Below are positions 12,101 to 22,310 of a stretch of DNA of 31,554 nt, piece by piece. The DNA is taken from NCBI GenBank assembly GCA_004335635.1, contig QAXH01006479.1, positions 1 through 31,554 of the forward strand, written 5' to 3'. This stretch comes from Chloromonas sp. AAM2 (lineage: Eukaryota; Chlorophyta; Chlorophyceae; Chlamydomonadales; Chlamydomonadaceae). Each line of letters opens with the position of its first letter. Within the stretch, counting starts at the first letter, position 1. The position numbers and the translations under genes were made by a program. Under the pieces are notes generated by a model that searched no databases, was not told the DNA's origin, and saw nothing but the letters and a program-made list of their open reading frames with translations.

Positions 12101-12280
12101 TCTTCATGCACATCTGCTGAATGGCGATGGCTGCTTGTCTGCATGTGCATGGCGCAGTTTTTTCACAAGGCGGGCTCACCAAGAAGCCGGTGCGATTGAC
12201 ATCAGCTGCCTTCAGCCAACAGTTCTGAGCTCGAAATTACGTACCTTATACGAAATGTAGCGCTTCTTTTTCTCTGGCAT
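6114..12280 (-). CDS. membrane-anchored alpha/beta-hydrolase-fold protein
   Basis: Eleven exons (minus): 12280-12245, 11989-11834, 11572-11328, 9906-9751, 9467-9245, 9002-8825, 8650-8479, 8193-7381, 7131-6937, 6669-6555, 6446-6114. Phases close, giving about 873 aa. The N-terminus is basic (MPEKKKRYISYK). Hydrophobic segments lie near 40-85 and two near 150-195 (YASYLLAVACFPYL; AAAIFIITSLFCWLHVL). The hydrolase fold starts about 273 with the oxyanion strand IVLVHGFGAG, then AFDRPAFG, then the elbow AAHADGC (372-377). Exon 8 adds a 270-codon Ser/Pro/Ala/Gly-rich insert in the lid region. The fold resumes at GMALLHPNLSG and ends with LLLTGEHDRVVPP (Asp816) and CGHLSHEE (His844). The layout resembles plant multi-pass alpha/beta-hydrolases whose elbow lacks Ser. 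The nucleophile position is Ala374, so activity is doubtful. The exon 2-3 junction (11834/11572) is the least certain; the other junctions are strong. Substrate unknown. Confidence 0.85.
10201..11347. repeat. 31-bp minisatellite in intron 3 of the hydrolase gene
   Basis: Units of 31 bp (plus strand TGTGCGGCATGCCCTGCTGC then TCACGTGTGCA) run from 10201 to the gap and from 10829 on. From about 10990 they diversify into variants with GCTATGATGATCACC and into 23-bp short units (TGTGCATGATGCTCACC). On the minus strand each unit carries a CACAG/GTGAGC-like string. The right-hand end of the array runs into the 3' end of hydrolase exon 3, whose donor (11328/11327) is itself in repeat sequence. The array has no stop in several frames; the resulting long CAACPAAHVCM-type translations are artefacts. 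Confidence 0.95.
10327..10828. other. assembly gap of 502 N inside the minisatellite
   Basis: Unknown bases fill 10327-10828 with repeat units of the same family directly on both sides. The gap is almost certainly more 31-bp units that the assembly could not resolve, so the true length of the intron is unknown. Confidence 0.99.
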
Positions 12281-12878
12281 CAGGGCTGCTCGCTCGGCCA
12301 AAGTGCACGATTACTGTCGCAGATTATTTGTGACAACGTGACTCAAGCGTAATATTAACAGCGGCACAAAGCTGATGCTGCACCCATTGCGATTGCGACG
12401 CCTTAGAGCAATGTAGCTCTAGTAGCTGCAGGGGGCAATGCTTCGAGCAGGGCCGTGCTGCAGGTGCTGGTGCTCCAGGGTTTAAGATTCATAGCGCATA
12501 TCGGATGCCAGAAGACTGAAGGTGACTCGGATTAAAGAAGTGTCAAAAGAGGTGCTTGGACCTTGTAAGCTTGATTTTGCCGCCGGCCTGCCTGAAATGT
12601 GTGCTAATCATGCGCTAAGGCAGCGGCGGAGATGCTATCAACGGATGCCTATAGTAAGAAGCCGAACTGTTGACGGCTTACTGCTGAGTGGCAAACATCG
12701 CTTCAAGTTTGAGACTCAAACCAGCCCGCGGCAGAAGAAAACCGCCAGGGGTAATTGGACGCGTCATTACGCATGCAGGCCTTGAGAGACTGCAGTTGAA
12801 TCAGCGAGGCTGCCAGGCCGCCGTGTGCAAGGCTACAGATCACTTTAGTCGTGCCTTGGTACTGTGGCCACACACAAA
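12281..12878. promoter_or_regulatory. divergent intergenic region between hydrolase and P450 reductase
   Basis: The hydrolase start codon (12280, minus) and the reductase start codon (12879, plus) are 598 bp apart and face away from each other. The region must hold both core promoters and both 5' untranslated regions, and may act as a bidirectional promoter. I see no clear TATA box near either start and no convincing additional gene. Short plus-strand open frames (12522-12785, 12688-12966) lack recognisable products. Confidence 0.55.
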
Positions 12879-15800
12879 ATGGAGTCCCATGATCCTATTC
12901 TCCCTGCCCCTTCGGCTATGTTTGCTGTTGGCATGGCATCAGCCGTTGTACTGGCTCTCAGCGTAGGCGCTCTTGTTTACCGCTCGACTAACGCCAAAGT
13001 TGTCAAGCCCCAGCCTCTCGGAGCTGCCAAGAAGCGAGGCTCCGAGCTCAGCGTAGAGGACCTCACAAAGCCCCTCGTGCGTCTACTGTATGGCACGCAA
13101 ACAGGCACTGCCGAACGCTTCAGCAAGCAGCTGGCTGCAGAGTTGCGGAAGAAGTATGGCAGCTCAACTGTGGTGGATGTCGTCGATCTGGAAAATTACA
13201 GCGCCGAGCAACAGCTGCACCGCGAAAAGCTGATTATTCTGTGTGTTGCGACCTACGGTGATGGCGAGCCCACAGACAATGCCGCAGACTTCTTTTCTTG
13301 GATAGGCCAAGAGGCTGACGCTGTGGAGGCAGGGGAGAAGCCGGCACCTCTGGAGGTACGTGGCTCACTGCCTACAGTCCAGGGACAATCAGGAAGCCAT
13401 GTACAAGCAAGATCAGTGCCAATAGATGAAGCCTGCACCTTTGCACAGTCGAGGCACGACTTGGCAAGTCAAGCCACCACAAACAGCACATGTTTTGAAT
13501 ATGGCAAGAGTTTCAGCAAATGCAGTTGACGGCTTGTTGATGCATGAGCAGCCCCCCTGCACCTGAGTTCATGAGCACCGTGTATGTATTAGCCTATGGC
13601 AGGTGCAAGGCACAGATTCTCTGATACCTCAAGTTGCTCCGAACAAACATGTTGTGCATGTAGGCTAGCACACCCTTTGGCTTGAGTGTCAGCCCTACCA
13701 TGTCTCCTCCCTTTCTGTGCAGAATGTGTCGTATGCAGTCTTTGGCCTGGGCAACAAACAGTACGAGCACTTCAATGCCATGGGCAAGAAGGCCCACAAG
13801 GCGCTAGGCGCCATGGGCGCACGCCCGCTTGTCAGGCGGGGCGACGGAGATGATGACGTGTGCATTGACGAGGACTTTGACAAGTGGTCAACAGAACTGT
13901 TTGAGGCGCTGGACTGCAGGCCAGACCTGGTGGGTGCTCGGTCTGGGTGGTGGTTGGAGTTTTTTGATTGGAAGAACAACGGGAGACAGTAGATAGCATT
14001 CTGCCAACAAGACGCCGAAGGAATCGGTAGTTGCAGCTCGGGGCATGACATATTTAGCAAACATGCCTGGTTCATCTGCGGTATGGGTATGGCTTTGCAT
14101 CACCCTTTTCAATGTCTTCTATCACACACAGCTGCTATGCACTAGTGGTCTTACTGCCTTTGTCAGCTGGTGTGCCTGCAGGTTGGGGCTGAGCAGGGTG
14201 CCGACGGTGTGGCCGCTGCTGCCGTGGTGCTGCCTGCCTATGAGGTGGAACAGCTGCAGGGCGTTGCTGAGGACATGGCTTTCCCCGTGGTGAGATACTG
14301 GAAGAGAGCGTCAGGTATAACTGATATAGCTGCTACGTGCACACATCTAGCATACCTTGCGTTGTGCCATTGTCAGATGTACACCGACACCGAAAGGAAG
14401 GAGGCTGGCCGAGAAATTCAGGAGAAATGGAGCAGGCAACTCAAGGCAGTTGATGTCTGGTTGCCCACCTATACTCACCGAGTTCTGATGAACAGTCTTC
14501 ACTGCCCATGCTCAGCAAACACAACTCCTGCTATACTCCTGACACCTTGGTGCACCGCCTGCGTTTCCAGGGCGGCACTGGCAAGGACCACCACAGCCCC
14601 TACTGGGCCACCATCAGTGCCGCCCGCGAGCTGCACACGGCCATCTCCGGCCGCTCCTGCGTGCATGTGGAGCTGGACATAGGCGGGGCCAGCGCCTCCT
14701 ACGAGGCAGGCGACCACGTGGCGCTGCATGCAGCCAACAGCCCTGCCATTGTGGAGGAAGTGGCGAAGCTGCTGGGCTTTGAGCTGGACCAGGTCGTCAG
14801 GCTCAGTGTGCCAAAGGATGGCAAGGGAACTGGTAGGCTGATGGGGGCAGCTCTGACCTGATTGTTCAGTAATCAGACATTGCACACAGGCGGACAGGCC
14901 GGACAGCCGGATACACGCACGTCATCAGGGCTCACGTTCACCAAACGCACATGTTGCATACAGGCAGAGAGAAGCATAGCACGTCTGGAGAGTCAGTAGG
15001 CATGGGTATCCAGCAGAATGATACCCATGAGTTGAGGGGGGTGTGCAGTTGTTCTGTCCACGCGATGGTTTTGTGGTTGGCAAGCCTGGCTCCAATCCTT
15101 GTTCGTGCCTGCTCCTCCACAGGCCTTGCACCTCCGCCCGAGGGCGCACTGAGTGTGCGCAGCCTGCTGGCCTGGCATGCGGACCTGCTCTCGCCCCCGC
15201 ATCGGGAGGCCCTGGACGTCCTGGCCAGGCACACACAGGATGCAGCGCAGGCAGCGCGCTTTGCCCGCCTAGCTTCCACGGAGGGCAAGCAGGTAAGTCG
15301 AGCCACAATGACAGCTTGCTTATTTGACAAAGTCGACGTTTGGCAAGGGAATCAGGGCTGCATGCAGCTGGCCACAAGCCAGAAGTTGGCCATTGAAGCA
15401 GCTCTGCAGCGTCTTGCTTCCAATAACATGATTACCGGCACTTTTCTGTAACTGTTTGGTACAAGCTCGATAACCTTTCATGATGCTGTGCTTGTTCTTT
15501 GATTATGCAGGAGTACACCGAGTGGATTTCCCGGCCCCAGCGTTCCCTGCTTGAGGTGCTGCGTGAACTGCCCTCGGCTCGCCCGCCCCTGGGCGTATTC
15601 ATGGCCTCTGTGGCCCCGCGCCTGCAGCCCCGCTTCTACTCCATCAGCTCATCCTCCAGGATGCACCCGCGCCACGTGCACATCACATGTGCGGTGGTCA
15701 AGCAGGAGACGGCCACGGGACGCGTGCATGAGGGGGTGGCGTCCTCCTGGCTGCAGAGGCAGCTGGGGGTCAAAGTGGGCGGCAAAGGTACGGGTCACAG

Positions 15801-16991
15801 ATGGCAGGCTTGGCGTACGTAGCCAGCCAGGAACACATGTATCCTAGGTAATGGTCGGCCTTTACATGTCTTCATCCCTGAGTACTTGACAGGCACAGTC
15901 GAAGTAAGATGCGGCCTTTTACTTCGCCCCACGCACACGTGGGACTGCACCAAAGCATGGAACTGGTAGTGCCGAGTATGAGGATCAAAGCTGAACTCAG
16001 ACTTGCCCCATTTCACCCCGTCCACACAGCACCGCACCACAGCAGCGCAAGCAGAAATGGTGGTGCCACGTGATATCATGCCACAGGCCTGACATCTGCT
16101 TCTTTTGTCTTGCTGTACGCAGTGCCCGTGTTCCTACGTTCATCACACTTCAAGCTCCCACGTGACCCCTCCAAGCCAGTGGTCATGGTGGGTCCGGGCA
16201 CAGGCCTGGCGCCCTTCAGGGGCTTCCTACAGGAGAGGGCTGCGCTACGCAACCTGCCAAAGGCGAACGGCCACATGAATGGGAGCAATGGCCACATGAA
16301 TGGGAGCAATGGCCACATGAATGGGGTCAATGGTTACATGAGCGGCACAAACGGTCATGTGAACGGCACTGGTGACGTTGCTGCGGGCGCACTGGGCCCT
16401 GCTGTGCTGTTCTTCGGGTGCCGGTCGCGCACAGCGGACTACATCTATGAGGAGGAGCTGGCAGCGCATTTGAAGGGCGGAGAGCTCACAGCACTGCATG
16501 TGGCCTTCTCAAGGTATGGGTGAATGGTGGCTTGGGTGCAAGGAACGAGGACAAACAAAAGCTAAGGATTGGTGGTCTTGCAACATTCAATACGAGCGTC
16601 ACGCCTTGAATAGACAATCATGCTCGCCTGTGCTGATTACTACTATAGCTCAACTTGTGTTGGGCGCATGGCAGATGAAGGCAGGTGGGTTGGCAAAGGT
16701 GCCTGGCGTATCGTCTAACAAATGCGTGTTGGTGCACGAGCTTTCAGGGAGGGTGCTGCCAAGGACTACGTGCAACACCATTTGGAGCGCGAGGCGCAGG
16801 AGGTCTGGCGGATGCTGGAGGAACAAGGTGGCTCGCTATACGTGTGCGGCGATGCAAAGCACATGGCGAAAGATGTGCACCGCGCCTTGGTGGCGCTGGT
16901 GTCGGCGGCCAAGGCGTGCAGTGGGACGCAGGCAGAGGCGTGGGTCAAGCAGCTGCAGGACAGCGGCAGATACCAGAGGGACGTCTGGTAA
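12879..16991 (+). CDS. CPR: NADPH-cytochrome P450 reductase
   Basis: This ER-membrane diflavin enzyme passes electrons from NADPH through FAD and FMN to cytochrome P450s. Exons: 12879-13355, 13723-13929, 14182-14289, 14496-14832, 15123-15292, 15511-15787, 16123-16513, 16748-16991. Phases close and give 736 aa, a little longer than usual. A membrane anchor spans about 13-34. The FMN domain has YGTQTGTAE (71-79), [12 protein letters not shown] and [13 protein letters not shown]. The FAD domain has [10 protein letters not shown] and RFYSISSSS (474-482). NADPH binding is shown by [16 protein letters not shown] (549-564), FFGCR and YVCGDA, and the protein ends in the conserved aromatic DVW. Residues 574-608 are an in-frame repeat insertion. 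An extra 78-bp in-phase exon (14377-14454) is possible between exons 3 and 4, but its donor (GTCTGG) is weak; the 14496 acceptor is also the least certain one. Confidence 0.95.
16266..16370 (+). repeat. 21-bp x 5 in-frame minisatellite in P450 reductase
   Basis: Five 21-bp units (AATGGCCACATGAATGGGAGC type) encode N-G-H-M-N-G-(S/V/T) heptads, residues 574-608 of the reductase. The first three units are nearly identical and the last two are diverged ([14 protein letters not shown]). The repeat keeps the reading frame, so it is a coding minisatellite and not an intron. Confidence 0.95.
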
Positions 16992-18711
16992 ACTTGGCAG
17001 CTCCTGGAGTCCTGCAGCTGCCTAATCTTGTACCCCTTGGCTGTCGCCATCAGTGCTACAAGCGTTCGGTGCACATGCTGCCAAAGTGTGCCCGCTAAGC
17101 CTCTTAGCACACAAAATCTGTCAGGTTGATGAGACACAGGGGGCGTTGGAATCTGATTGAATACTGTTGACAGCCGTGGTTATGTCCAATGGCGGTACTA
17201 GCTTGCCAGGGCACGGTTTGGCAGCAGGCATGTGTGCAAGTGGCTGTGTCGAGACCGCTCGAGAAGAGCAGCACGAGAGCTGTGTGTTTGACAGAGCTAT
17301 CTTATGTGAGAGAGAGGCGTTGTCGCAGCAGTGGGCTTGCAGAGGAACTGGTCGTTGCAGCACATGGCGAGTCTAGTCCAGTCCTGAGTGACTTGACTGA
17401 CAGCGCTTGTGGACGCCAGCAGACGTAGTGCACGATTGTGTGATGAGCGTTTGGCCCTTGACACCAGGGCAGGCTGGGTGTGCAATACACATGCAAGCAC
17501 ATTGGCTGCTGCTCTGTGCACAGCCAGCCTTTATTTCTTGTTGCACCACGCCTTTTTTGACACAGTGCCTTCCACGCTTTAGGCAGGCAGGTTATGTCGC
17601 GCCCATACTTGTGTGGGCAGTGGTCGTGGCACTGCGCATTAATTGTCTACTGCTGAATGCAGGGATGCCTTGTGTTGCAGTTTTCCTTTTCAACCCACTC
17701 ATGTCTTGGCCATGAACATTGCATGGATGTGCAGCACACTGTTGTGCTAATGGGCAGGCGTGGACGGACTGATGCTGCTGCTGAGTTGACTTAGTACTTG
17801 AATAACAACAGGGAAGCAGGGTACCGGGGCACCATATGCATTCAAAAACTGGCCAGGCAAGGACTTGGGTGCACAGATATGCATGGTCTGTGGTCTGGCT
17901 GGCTTGGATGTTTGTGCTATGAATGACCCGCCTGTTACGACAGGCTGAGAGACATCTACGCAAGTGCATTGGGAATGTTGTCTGGCAGCACATTACAGTT
18001 GCTACAGAGCGTGCTTCGTTGCCAAGGCGGAGCCCGGCCCTTTCCTTGCCTGGTCTTTCCTTGCCATCCTCCTTTATAGAGTTAGCCCTTGAAGTGGCGT
18101 GAGGACCACCATTCTACACCGGACAATTCTTTGTGCTGACATAATACTGAGATGAACAAGTCTTGTTGTTGGCAAATCTGGCAGTTGCGCTGTTCTTGGC
18201 GACTGCATGTCAGGCGTGGCGAAACCTACCACTACCCCTTGATGTTCTCCTGCACATGCACCCTGCTCGCTACCCGGCCATGTTGCACACAGTATCTGGC
18301 GATATGACCAGTACATGTTTTGAGAGTGCAGCGTTTCTGTATCTAGATTGCCACCACAACCGTACCAACCGACCAGCTACCTGGCTGGAAGCCCCTAAGC
18401 ATCGCCGATGCTGCCGTGACTTGTGCATAACCTGCAGCCAACACGGAAGACGAAGAGCTAACCCCCCCTCCTCCTCTGACCACATCCTGTGGGCACACAA
18501 TCCATGTGTCCTGACATTTGAAATGATGCTGATATTTGGGCCTGAAAAACGGGCGAAATTGCGCAATCTGAGGCGGTATGCAGTACCCATCTGTACCATG
18601 TGGAATTGATGTGTCCTGCATTTTGTGGATGCCAATCAGCACAACATTGAACGATTTGCACATGTTTTCAGGCCCATTTTCTGGGTCTACTACAGTAACG
18701 AGGTATACGGT

Positions 18712-18815
18712 CAGGATAGCACCTCGAGGGGTTGGCCACCACCATCAATATCCTGGTGTGTCGCAATCCCCTTCACATGTAGGTTGGACGGGTTGGAATC
18801 CCTCCCCTCTTGTGA
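18712..18815 (+). repeat. SINE-like repeat, copy 3
   Basis: An upstream block (GATAGCACCTCGAGGGG, from about 18714) and a downstream block (AGGTTGGACGGGTTGGAATC then CCTCCCCTCTTG, 18781-18812) are shared with minus-strand copies near 5505-5620 and 4615-4735. The downstream block resembles a pol III B box. The intervening bases are variable. Confidence 0.4.
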
Positions 18816-18882
18816 ACTATTGTGTGGTGAATACTCACTACTTTTCTAGCTGCGTGTGCGTGTGTGTGTATAAAAAAAGAAG

Positions 18883-18905
18883 TGTGCCAGTTCTGGGACA
18901 ATTTT
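18883..18905 (+). repeat. dispersed motif copy (TGTGCCAGTTCTGGGACAAT)
   Basis: The motif is preceded by an A-run and GAAG (TAAAAAAAGAAG), as is the copy at 19277 (GTAAAAGAAG) and, more loosely, at 30386 (AATAAAAAGATG). The shared left context implies that the repeated unit is longer than the core motif. Confidence 0.5.
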
Positions 18906-19276
18906 GGGACTGACTCCGTGATGAGGCTGTCAGTTGTCTTTGGGACTAGTTTTTTAGGGGTGTGTCCATACTAAGAGCAGACAAGAGCACGACTTCAGAC
19001 AAACCGAGGTGGCGACACTCACAGTGTGTATCAATGAAGTGCCCTCTCCACCCACAGGAACACATCAGCGTACCAGCCTTAAGGTCAACCCTCCTGGTCA
19101 TTGCAGGAAGTCGCCTGCACTCAAACACCTGAATAGACTCTCTTGCGTTTATCAAAAGCTGCAAACGACCAGCAACTTAGCGTAAAAGCTGAGGTTGGTG
19201 GTCTGGGGTTGGCACTGCTTGCAATGTCTTGTCTTACAAGCAGTTCTTTTGTTGGAGTGAAAGAAGTAAAAGAAGT

Positions 19277-19299
19277 TTGCCAGTTCTGGGACAATTCTG
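19277..19299 (+). repeat. dispersed motif copy (TTTGCCAGTTCTGGGACAAT)
   Basis: This is the best match to the family core and is followed by TCTGTGAGACAGACAGTGACG. It lies about 400 bp from the copy at 18883 in the same orientation. No inverted partner was seen nearby, in contrast to the 30.4-kb element. Confidence 0.55.
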
Positions 19300-19745
19300 T
19301 GAGACAGACAGTGACGTGGTGGAGGTGTGTGAATGTGGCGTTGATTTCGTGTTATGTGAGATTGAGATGTGGCGCCCTGGTTGGAGTGGTAGAAGGTGTG
19401 GTGACCAATTCTGACCAAACTTCGTTCAAAACTTCCTTGGTGCGAGAGTGTTCCAAAGCGTGTCCAGAGTACACCCGTTACCAAACCAACCGCTGGATGG
19501 CCTGAGGCTGCATTCCACGGCATCATGTTAAGCAACGATAGTACGTGCCTTTGTGCGATATTCAGCACTTGCAAATCCCCTATTCGGTTCGCCCGTGGCA
19601 AGTGCCCCAGTGCTCGAGTGTGCAAGCTCTCCCAGCACCGCTCCCCGCCCACTCGCACCCGACGAGAATGCAGAACCGCGCTAGTGTCGTCCAGCGGGTG
19701 CGCACTCTAGCAGGGCTAGCCCTAGAGCTGGGCACTACTCTGGTC

Positions 19746-19971
19746 AATGCACACGCTGACCACTTAACCCTCAACTCCATATTGGCAAGTCGTGCAATCT
19801 GCTGCATGCTGACAGGTTTCTGCCACGCAGCGTGCGATGACAACAAGGCTTGCAGTGGGGGGTTTGCCTGCAAGCCTTGTTGTCATCGCACACTGCGTGG
19901 CGAAAACGTGCCAGCATGCAGCACGACTTGCTAATATTGGGTTGAGGGTTTTAGTGGCCAGCGTGTGCATT
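19746..19971. repeat. long foldback inverted repeat (hairpin)
   Basis: The left arm, 19746-19855, and the right arm, 19868-19971, are reverse complements around a 12-nt loop (TGGGGGGTTTGC). The inner 34 bp match except for one position. The outer part (AATGCACACGCTG... to CAAGTCGTGC) matches with scattered substitutions, and the left arm has one 7-nt insertion (AATCTGC). The arms total about 105 bp. A transcript of either strand would fold into a single long hairpin; the one inner mismatch becomes G-U only in a minus-strand transcript. It could be a small-RNA precursor, a foldback element or an inverted duplication. It ends about 50 bp before the start codon proposed at 20020. Confidence 0.9.
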
Positions 19972-20019
19972 AAGGCCAGCGCTGCGTGGCAGAAACTTGT
20001 CAGCCAGAAACCTGTTCAG

Positions 20020-21762
20020 ATGGCGCTATGGCATAGCGCTGTTTGCAGACTGCTGCCGGAAGACGCTGATGCTTCAGGAGATAACAATCTGCAACACTTG
20101 CTGTCGCCCTGCTGCGCTGTGCAGGGTTCCCTGGCGAACTGGCTGGAGAGTCGAAAACTCCCGCCTGCGTCCTCCAAACCCAGGTGTGAAGCAGTCCCTG
20201 AGTAAGAGCAACGTCGTGAGTATGCAGTCACCAGCCTCCAGAAGCAGGCAAAGTGCGCAAAGCAAGATTCCCAATCTGCTTGCGCGGAGGATCCCCCTGC
20301 TGATTCCTTCTGGCGTCGCAGGTCTTCGCTGGCAGACCACAACTCATGCGCCAGCGAGAGACGCACCCTGACCTCAGTGCAGGTGAGTCTGTGGAAAGGA
20401 CAAGCTGTCACAGGCCATGCGAAGTGGATATGGATTTGAGTCGCGCGCATCGCAAGCTCAGCAGGCACAGCACGAGGTGTATCCACGTCTCTTTTCTCAA
20501 CATTGTATTGACGGGAACTACGGGAATGGCTGGAATGTCAGCATGGCACTGAAACGGCTCCTGCTGGGGTTTGGCGTCTGTACCAGCTTGTGATGTGCCA
20601 GCTCATGGGCAGGTACTGTGATGGTAATGAACAAGTGATTAGCCTGTGCGTGCTGCAGAAGACGTACTCATCTGAAGGTGCAGTAAAGCAGTGGCTGGCT
20701 GGACGCTTGCTGGAACTGTACAAGGACGGAGACCTGCAAGTGAGAGTTTTTTTGTTGCAAAGGATCAGCTGCCATTGACCAGCACATCAACTGAAAGCCT
20801 GGCTTTTGAGATTCGGTCACATGTTGGTCACGCTATCAAATCATCGTCATCTCAATCATTATCTCAATATCTCGCTTACTAGCTAGCCTTTAGGTCAAGT
20901 TAAATGACATTGCCACATGAGATTCAATGTGAAACAACATGTATGTGATCCTTAGCAGCGCGTGATGTGTAGCGGGCACACAGTGTGTGGGACAGCTTCG
21001 AGTGGTTTGAGCAGCGTATTAGACCACCTTGCGAATCACTTGTCTTGCACCGCATGTGAGGTATGAAGCCCACCTACCTGAGGCCCAGGACTTGCCACCG
21101 GCACCCACTGGCTTCTGCCAGCATGTTGAGATGTGGTGAGTGAGCTAATGTGCACAGCAGGGCTGAAAGGAAGGCTGAACTGCAGGCTGGCGGGTGATCA
21201 GGTAACTGCTGTATGGCAGGCGAGCAGGCACGTCAGCACAAGCGTGGGCAGCCGGTCAGGCAAACATGCAGATGGGAGGATGTGTGGTGGGTGGAGGACC
21301 ATGGCATCGGCACGTGCAAGCCAGGCCCTGAGGGCAGGCCAAGCCATGCAAAGCAACTGTTGCTTGAACGACTGCAGGTCGATTGGTGTGATAGCCTACC
21401 AACGAATGACTGGCCTGGACCTCTTTGACTTGCCTGTCACGGTAAGGGCTGATTATGCAGTACTGCTCAGATTAACTAGACACGCAAGGTGTTAGGTGTC
21501 AGTAGGTGACAGGCAGTGAGCCATGAACGCAAACGGTTGCAAAGAAACGAGCTACACAGTTTCTTAATCACATGCATGACCTGGCCCACATGTAGCCCAA
21601 CCCATGCGTGTCCCTTGTGCTCCTGTGTCCACTTCGTGTGTTGTGTATTCATTTGCACAAATGCTGTTCCTTCTAATGGGCAAGATGGAAGGACCTGATG
21701 CACCTGTTCAACCTGCAGGGTCTAACGGTTTGAGCCTCTGTGTGCTGGCAGCCTGGCAGTAG
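20020..21762 (+). CDS. unrecognised six-exon gene; one exon resembles kinase subdomain IX
   Basis: Exons: 20020-20183, 20322-20382, 20542-20739, 21023-21135, 21378-21441, 21685-21762. All junctions are GT-AG and the phases (2, 2, 0, 2, 0) close, giving 225 aa. The N-terminus reads MALWHSAVCRLLPEDADASG. Exon 3 is helical-looking and rich in Leu, Gln and Tyr (VWRLYQLVMCQLMGRYC; GAVKQWLAGRLLELYKDGDL). Exon 4 is proline-rich near its end (LPEAQDLPPAPTG). The exon 4-5 junction reads EMWSIGVIAYQRMTGLDLF, which looks like kinase subdomain IX (DxWSxGV). No glycine loop, HRD or DFG motif is visible, so a working kinase is not supported. It may be a pseudokinase fragment or an unrelated new family. The last exon acceptor is weak. 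An alternative 3' end through 21740-22108 is possible. The long hairpin lies just upstream. Confidence 0.45.
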
Positions 21763-22140
21763 CAGGGATGTAGGTAGGCCGCAGCGCTCAACGGTGGCCC
21801 TGACCAACAGCACATGGCTGCGCGGAGTTGACTGCAGGCTACTTGCAAGCCTAGCAGGGCGATTTCGGTACGGCCTCGAGCAGCAAAACGCTGTTGTTTT
21901 AATGCAGCCTGACGGTGGCATGAAGGGTGGAACCCGTCGATGCAACAGGTTTTGTTGCCGAGATGAGCATGTTGGTGTCAGTGGCGGCTACATGGCTGCA
22001 TGCAAGAATGCAAGAAGTGCACACATGGAGTCAGTGAACTTTGTGATGGCCGGTTCTGCACGGCAAGTAAAGAGGACGAGGGCGTTTGGTTTTGTGGGCG
22101 AAAGTTAGCATGAGTGCTGCCTATTCCAGTGTGCATAAAC

Positions 22141-22310
22141 GGGCACGGTGTGAGAAGGTTCAATGGCAGCACACTTGTGCTCTGCTTGGGTTGAGTCAAT
22201 GGGCATGGTTTGCGAGGATTGAGACACACTGGTGCTGTTTTCATGAAGAGCAAATGGGCAAGGTGTGTGAGGATGGAGGCACACTGGTGCTGTTTTGTTT
22301 TATGGACATG
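22141..22310. repeat. degenerate 55-60-bp tandem repeat, 3 copies
   Basis: Copies start at 22141, 22201 and 22256, each beginning GGGCA(C/T/A)GGT and containing a CACACTGGTGCTGTTTT-like block. The last two copies are the most similar. They are noncoding as far as can be seen. Confidence 0.8.

Larger units (their letters stand above)
16992..19745. other. intergenic region with dispersed repeats, no gene seen
   Basis: The first part is the 3' flank of the P450 reductase gene. Several 60-150 residue open frames exist on both strands, but none has a recognisable motif or a phase-consistent exon chain. A frame at 18163-18609 begins with a hydrophobic stretch but uses TTG as its only start, so I do not call it. 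Repeat copies lie at 18712-18815, 18883-18905 and 19277-19299. Confidence 0.5.

Noticed and set aside
18163..18609. Possible secreted protein beginning with a hydrophobic segment
   Set aside because: The only in-frame start is TTG, no downstream exon could be linked, and the minus strand is equally open.
22141..22310. Possible CRISPR-like or regularly spaced repeat
   Set aside because: Three degenerate head-to-tail copies with no unique spacers; an ordinary tandem repeat in a eukaryotic genome.
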